From Nocardioides mangrovi (GTDB lineage Bacteria > Actinomycetota > Actinomycetes > Propionibacteriales > Nocardioidaceae): DNA of 64,000 bases. A program made the translations under genes and the position numbers. Location: assembly GCF_020073815.1 (NCBI RefSeq), contig NZ_JAIQZJ010000014.1, forward strand, positions 1 to 64,000, in the 5' to 3' direction. This document shows positions 61,618 to 64,000 of this stretch, piece after piece; the first letter of the stretch is position 1, and every line of letters begins with the position of its first letter. The notes beneath the pieces were generated by a model, which saw nothing but the letters and a program-made list of their open reading frames with translations, did no database searches and had not been told where the DNA came from.

Positions 61618-62253
61618 TCAGTCGGTGGAGCCGAAGCCGTGGCGGATCGCCCAGCCGACGGCGGCGCCCCGGCTCTGGACGCCGATCTTGCGGTAGGCGG
61701 TGCGGATGTAGGACTTCACCGAGTTGATGCTGACGAAGAGCTCGGCGGCGATCTGCTGGTTGGACCGGCCGCGCGCGATCAGCGCGATCACCTGGACCTC
61801 GCGCTCGCTGAGCCCGAGGTCGCCACCGAGCTGGTTGGCCCGGGCCGCCGAGGCGGAGGAGCCGACGGTGGGGTTCTCGCCGGGGTCGCCGGCCCGCCAG
61901 CCCGTCGCGGCGGACTCGACGGCGGCCAGCAGCTCCTTCTCGTCGGCGCCGATCGAGAAGAAGCCGTCGACGCCGGTGGTCAGGGCCGTGCCGACCAGGT
62001 CGGGACGCAGGTCGTGGCCGACCGCGAGGACCTTCGACGCGGTCATGTCGACGAGGTAGCCCAGCGGGCCGGTGTCGCCGTCGAGCAGGGCCATCACGTC
62101 GTAGAGCACGACGTCGGGGTCCGGGTCGCCGGGGTGGGTCGGTGTCGGGACCACCGCGACCTTGTCGGGATGCCGGGAGAGGAGGGACATGATGCCCTCG
62201 CGGACGATCTCCTGATGGCTGTAGACACCAACACTGACGGGCTGGCTGGTCAT
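61618..62253 (-). CDS. LuxR/NarL-type regulator with degenerate receiver
   Basis: The 211-residue protein has a receiver-like N-terminal domain and a C-terminal LuxR helix-turn-helix (about 147-205: LSEREVQVIALIARGRSNQQIA, split by VSINSVKSYIRTAYRKIGV). In the receiver the usual acidic pair is YS at 11-12, the Lys in the last strand is replaced (FFSIGAD), and only D52 remains at the phosphorylation position. This fits a pseudo-receiver without a kinase partner. ATG 62253 has AGGAAG upstream and is preferred to GTG 62295. It precedes the four-gene ABC cassette by 90 bases on the same strand and may control it. Confidence 0.82.
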   Translation of the reverse strand: MTSQPVSVGVYSHQEIVREGIMSLLSRHPDKVAVVPTPTHPGDPDPDVVLYDVMALLDGDTGPLGYLVDMTASKVLAVGHDLRPDLVGTALTTGVDGFFSIGADEKELLAAVESAATGWRAGDPGENPTVGSSASAARANQLGGDLGLSEREVQVIALIARGRSNQQIAAELFVSINSVKSYIRTAYRKIGVQSRGAAVGWAIRHGFGSTD

Positions 62254-62362
62254 CGGTTGCTTCCTCTTCCTGCTCTCACCGTCCAGTCGAAACACTGTTC
62301 AGGTACCCGTGGCCGGGCGCGCGGCAAACGTGGCGCGGGCCATGCCCGGCCGTGGTGGGAGA

Positions 62363-62376
62363 GGGAACGTGTTCGA
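62363..62376. promoter_or_regulatory. AAC-NN-GTT palindrome upstream of the LuxR-type gene
   Basis: GGGAACGTGTTCGA contains the perfect GAAC-gt-GTTC palindrome. It lies 110 bases before the LuxR-type start in a gene-free stretch (62254-62402) and shares its core with the site at 62801-62814. Confidence 0.35.
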
Positions 62377-62402
62377 GACGCGGCCGCGTCGACGGCGCGG
62401 CC

Positions 62403-62771
62403 TCAGGCCCAGCCGAGCTCGCGCAGCCGGGCCTCGCCCAGCCCCATGGCGTGCCCGACCTCGTGCACCAGCACGGTGCGCACCTTGGTCGGCACGTCCT
62501 CGGCCCGGGCGCACACCTCGACGATCGGGACCCGGTAGAGGGTGATCGTGTCCGGCAGGGTGCCGGGTGCGCGGCCGTAGTGGCTGGTGCGGGGGACGCC
62601 GCGGTAGAGGCCGAGGAGGAGGGTGCCGGGCTTGCGCTCGGCGGCCGGCTGCTCGTCCTCGACGAGCACGGCGATCTCCGCCACGACCGGCTGCACCCAC
62701 GCGGGGAGCGAGTCGAGCGCGTCGACGACCATCGCCTCGAAGGCGTCGAGCGGGACGGCGGCGGGATCCAT
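62403..62771 (-). CDS. small zincin-like metallopeptidase family protein
   Basis: This 122-residue protein has the motif VLVHEVGHAMGL, with H103, E104 and H107 as the zinc/catalytic residues of a minimal zincin. It matches the small metallopeptidase family once called DUF1025. Preceding strands (TITLYRVPIVEVCA) are typical of it. No signal peptide is present. ATG 62771 diverges from the DUF1295 gene across 64 bases. No substrate or partner is known. Confidence 0.82.
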   Translation of the reverse strand: MDPAAVPLDAFEAMVVDALDSLPAWVQPVVAEIAVLVEDEQPAAERKPGTLLLGLYRGVPRTSHYGRAPGTLPDTITLYRVPIVEVCARAEDVPTKVRTVLVHEVGHAMGLGEARLRELGWA

Positions 62772-62800
62772 GACCTGAGTATGTCGAGCGGATCCTAGAC

Positions 62801-62829
62801 AAGAACGTGTTCTAGTTCTCCGCTACCGT
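62801..62829 (+). promoter_or_regulatory. promoter with AAC-NN-GTT palindrome
   Basis: TACCGT (62824-62829) lies six bases before the ATG at 62836, a leaderless layout. AAGAACGTGTTCTA at 62801-62814 contains the perfect AGAAC-gt-GTTCT palindrome and covers the -35 and spacer region. It differs from the KstR pattern TnnAACnnGTTnnA only in the first base. Confidence 0.55.
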
Positions 62830-62835
62830 CTGCCC

Positions 62836-63714
62836 ATGAGCAAGAGCGCCTCGCTGGTGCGCGTGGGCATCGCCTACCTGGTCGCGGTCGCGGTCGGTGC
62901 GGCCTGGCTGTGGTGGGGCCCGGACACGTCGCACCTCTGGCTGGACGGGCTGATCGCCGACTCCCTCGCGACGCTGGTGATCTTCGGCTTCAGCCGGGCC
63001 CACCACAACTCCAGCTTCTACGACGCCTGGTGGAGCGTGCTCCCGCCGCTGCTCGCGGCGTACTGGTGGTGGGCCGGCCCGCTCCCGCTCGACGACACCC
63101 GCTCCTGGCTGGTGCTCGTCGTCATCCTGGTCTGGGCGGTCCGGCTCACCGGCAACTGGGTCTACGCGTTCCCCGGCTTCCCGCACGAGGACTGGCGCTA
63201 CCCGCTGCTGCGCGACGGCAAGGGCGCGATGGAGCCGCTGGTCGACCTCTTCGGCATCCACCTCGTGCCGACCTGGCAGGTCTTCCTCGGCATGACGCCC
63301 GTGTACGTCGCCGTCACCCACGGCGGCCGCGACGTGGGGTGGCTCGACGCGGTCGCGGTCGTCATCGGCATCGGGGCGGCGCTCCTGGAACTGGTCGCCG
63401 ACGGGCAGATGTACCGCTTCGCGCGCACCAAGCAGCCCGGCCAGTGCCTGGACCAGGGTCTGTGGGGCTGGTCGCGGCACCCCAACTACTTCGGCGAGAT
63501 CAGCTTCTGGTTCGCGCTCGGACTCTTCGGCCTGGCCGCCTCGCCCGCCGACTGGTGGTGGGTCTTCCTCGGCGCCATCGCGATGGTCGCGCTCTTCCTC
63601 GGCGCCAGCATCCCGATGATGGAGCAGCGCTCGCTCGAGCGCCGCCCGCAGTACCAGGACGTCATCGACCGCGTGTCCAAGCTCGTGCCCCGACCCCCGC
63701 GAGTGCGCACGTGA
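62836..63714 (+). CDS. DUF1295 (steroid 5-alpha-reductase-like) membrane protein
   Basis: This 292-residue membrane protein has about seven helices. The family signature is near the C-terminus: DGQMYRFARTK, then LWGWSRHPNYFGEISFWF, the NADPH/lipid-reductase-like motif shared with steroid 5-alpha reductases and isoprenylcysteine methyltransferases. A Trp-rich N-terminal half (YDAWWSVLPPLLAAYWWW) is also typical. ATG 62836 has a leaderless -10 box six bases upstream. It overlaps the next flavoprotein gene by GTGA, suggesting a joint redox step on a lipid or steroid substrate. That step is inferred. Confidence 0.82.
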   Translation: MSKSASLVRVGIAYLVAVAVGAAWLWWGPDTSHLWLDGLIADSLATLVIFGFSRAHHNSSFYDAWWSVLPPLLAAYWWWAGPLPLDDTRSWLVLVVILVWAVRLTGNWVYAFPGFPHEDWRYPLLRDGKGAMEPLVDLFGIHLVPTWQVFLGMTPVYVAVTHGGRDVGWLDAVAVVIGIGAALLELVADGQMYRFARTKQPGQCLDQGLWGWSRHPNYFGEISFWFALGLFGLAASPADWWWVFLGAIAMVALFLGASIPMMEQRSLERRPQYQDVIDRVSKLVPRPPRVRT

Positions 63715-64000
63715 CCCGGCCCCGGGTCGTGGTCGCCGGCCTCGGCGACAGCGGCCTGCTCACCGCCCGCCACCTCTCCCGGTACGTCGACGTCGTCGGC
63801 ATCTCCAGCAAGCCCGCGCTGGTCAGCGGGCAGGAGCTCGGGATGCGGCTCGCGACCCCGGAGGCCTGGGCACGGGAGTACCTCGTCGGCTTCGAGCGCT
63901 ACCGGAAGCTCGACGCCGTACGCCGGGTGCACGGCACCGTCACCGGCCTCTCGACCGCCGACCGGCAGGTGACGGTCGCGCTCGCGGACGGGTCGACGCA
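63711..64000 (+). CDS. NAD(P)/FAD-dependent oxidoreductase, 5' part
   Basis: The first 96 residues are present and the gene runs out of the window. An N-terminal dinucleotide-binding fold is clear: RVVVAGLGDSGLLTARHL, a GxGxxG variant. A pattern like that of NDH-2-type or pyridine-nucleotide-disulfide oxidoreductases follows (RYRKLDAVRRVHGTV and DRQVTVALADG strands). GTG 63711 overlaps the DUF1295 stop by four bases, so the two are co-translated. Its exact family needs the missing C-terminus. Confidence 0.7.
   Translation, partial: MTRPRVVVAGLGDSGLLTARHLSRYVDVVGISSKPALVSGQELGMRLATPEAWAREYLVGFERYRKLDAVRRVHGTVTGLSTADRQVTVALADGST

Noticed and set aside
62254..62295. Longer LuxR-type start at GTG 62295
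   Set aside because: ATG 62253 has a good ribosome site and begins exactly before the receiver-like domain.

Overview
The window is high-GC, densely packed actinobacterial DNA. The supporting signs are GC-rich third codon positions, many GTG starts, 4-nt start/stop overlaps, leaderless-type promoters, a complete 14-subunit nuo operon without fused subunits, and menaquinone as the only quinone pathway seen. Gene content and order suggest Nocardioidaceae (Nocardioides-like). That placement is an inference from gene families, not from a marker gene.

Layout. 1-2.6 kb, minus strand: MFS transporter, menA and a small membrane protein. 2.75-6.25 kb: menE-menC-menD with overlapping ends. 6.3-14.7 kb: accessory genes, namely a secreted propeller protein, an alpha/beta hydrolase, an AraC-DinB fusion, a Na+/H+ antiporter with a UBP zinc finger, an isochorismatase-like hydrolase, a LysE-GNAT-P450 operon on the minus strand, and an MBL-fold protein. 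14.8-18.4 kb: isochorismate synthase, a membrane-anchored protein of unknown function, an L,D-transpeptidase and menG. 18.7-35.4 kb: nuoA-N followed by a polyprenyl diphosphate synthase that overlaps nuoN. 35.5-39.6 kb, minus: rarD and korAB. 39.8-43.5 kb: sulfate ABC importer. 43.5-45.7 kb, minus: a lipoprotein and a secreted hydrolase. 45.8-49.1 kb: a MacB-like ATPase/FtsX pair. 49.1-51.7 kb: yajQ, tRNA-Tyr, a frameshifted zinc alcohol dehydrogenase and its divergent TetR regulator. 51.7-62.8 kb, minus: small membrane protein, kup, a four-gene ABC cassette (two ATPases, two giant FtsX permeases), a LuxR-type regulator and a zincin. 62.8-64 kb: a DUF1295 protein and a flavoprotein cut by the window end.

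How it fits together. MenF, MenD, MenC, MenE, MenA and MenG are six menaquinone steps. The polyprenyl diphosphate synthase plausibly makes the side chain, and complex I reduces the product. Reduced ferredoxin from KorAB is a second electron route nearby. MenB and the intermediate thioesterase/MenH are not in the window. No rRNA, CRISPR array, insertion sequence or prophage gene was seen.

No gene-free stretch exceeds about 290 bases. The two longest, upstream of nuoA (18441-18728) and between korA and the sulfate importer (39563-39839), both carry palindromic operator-like sequences.
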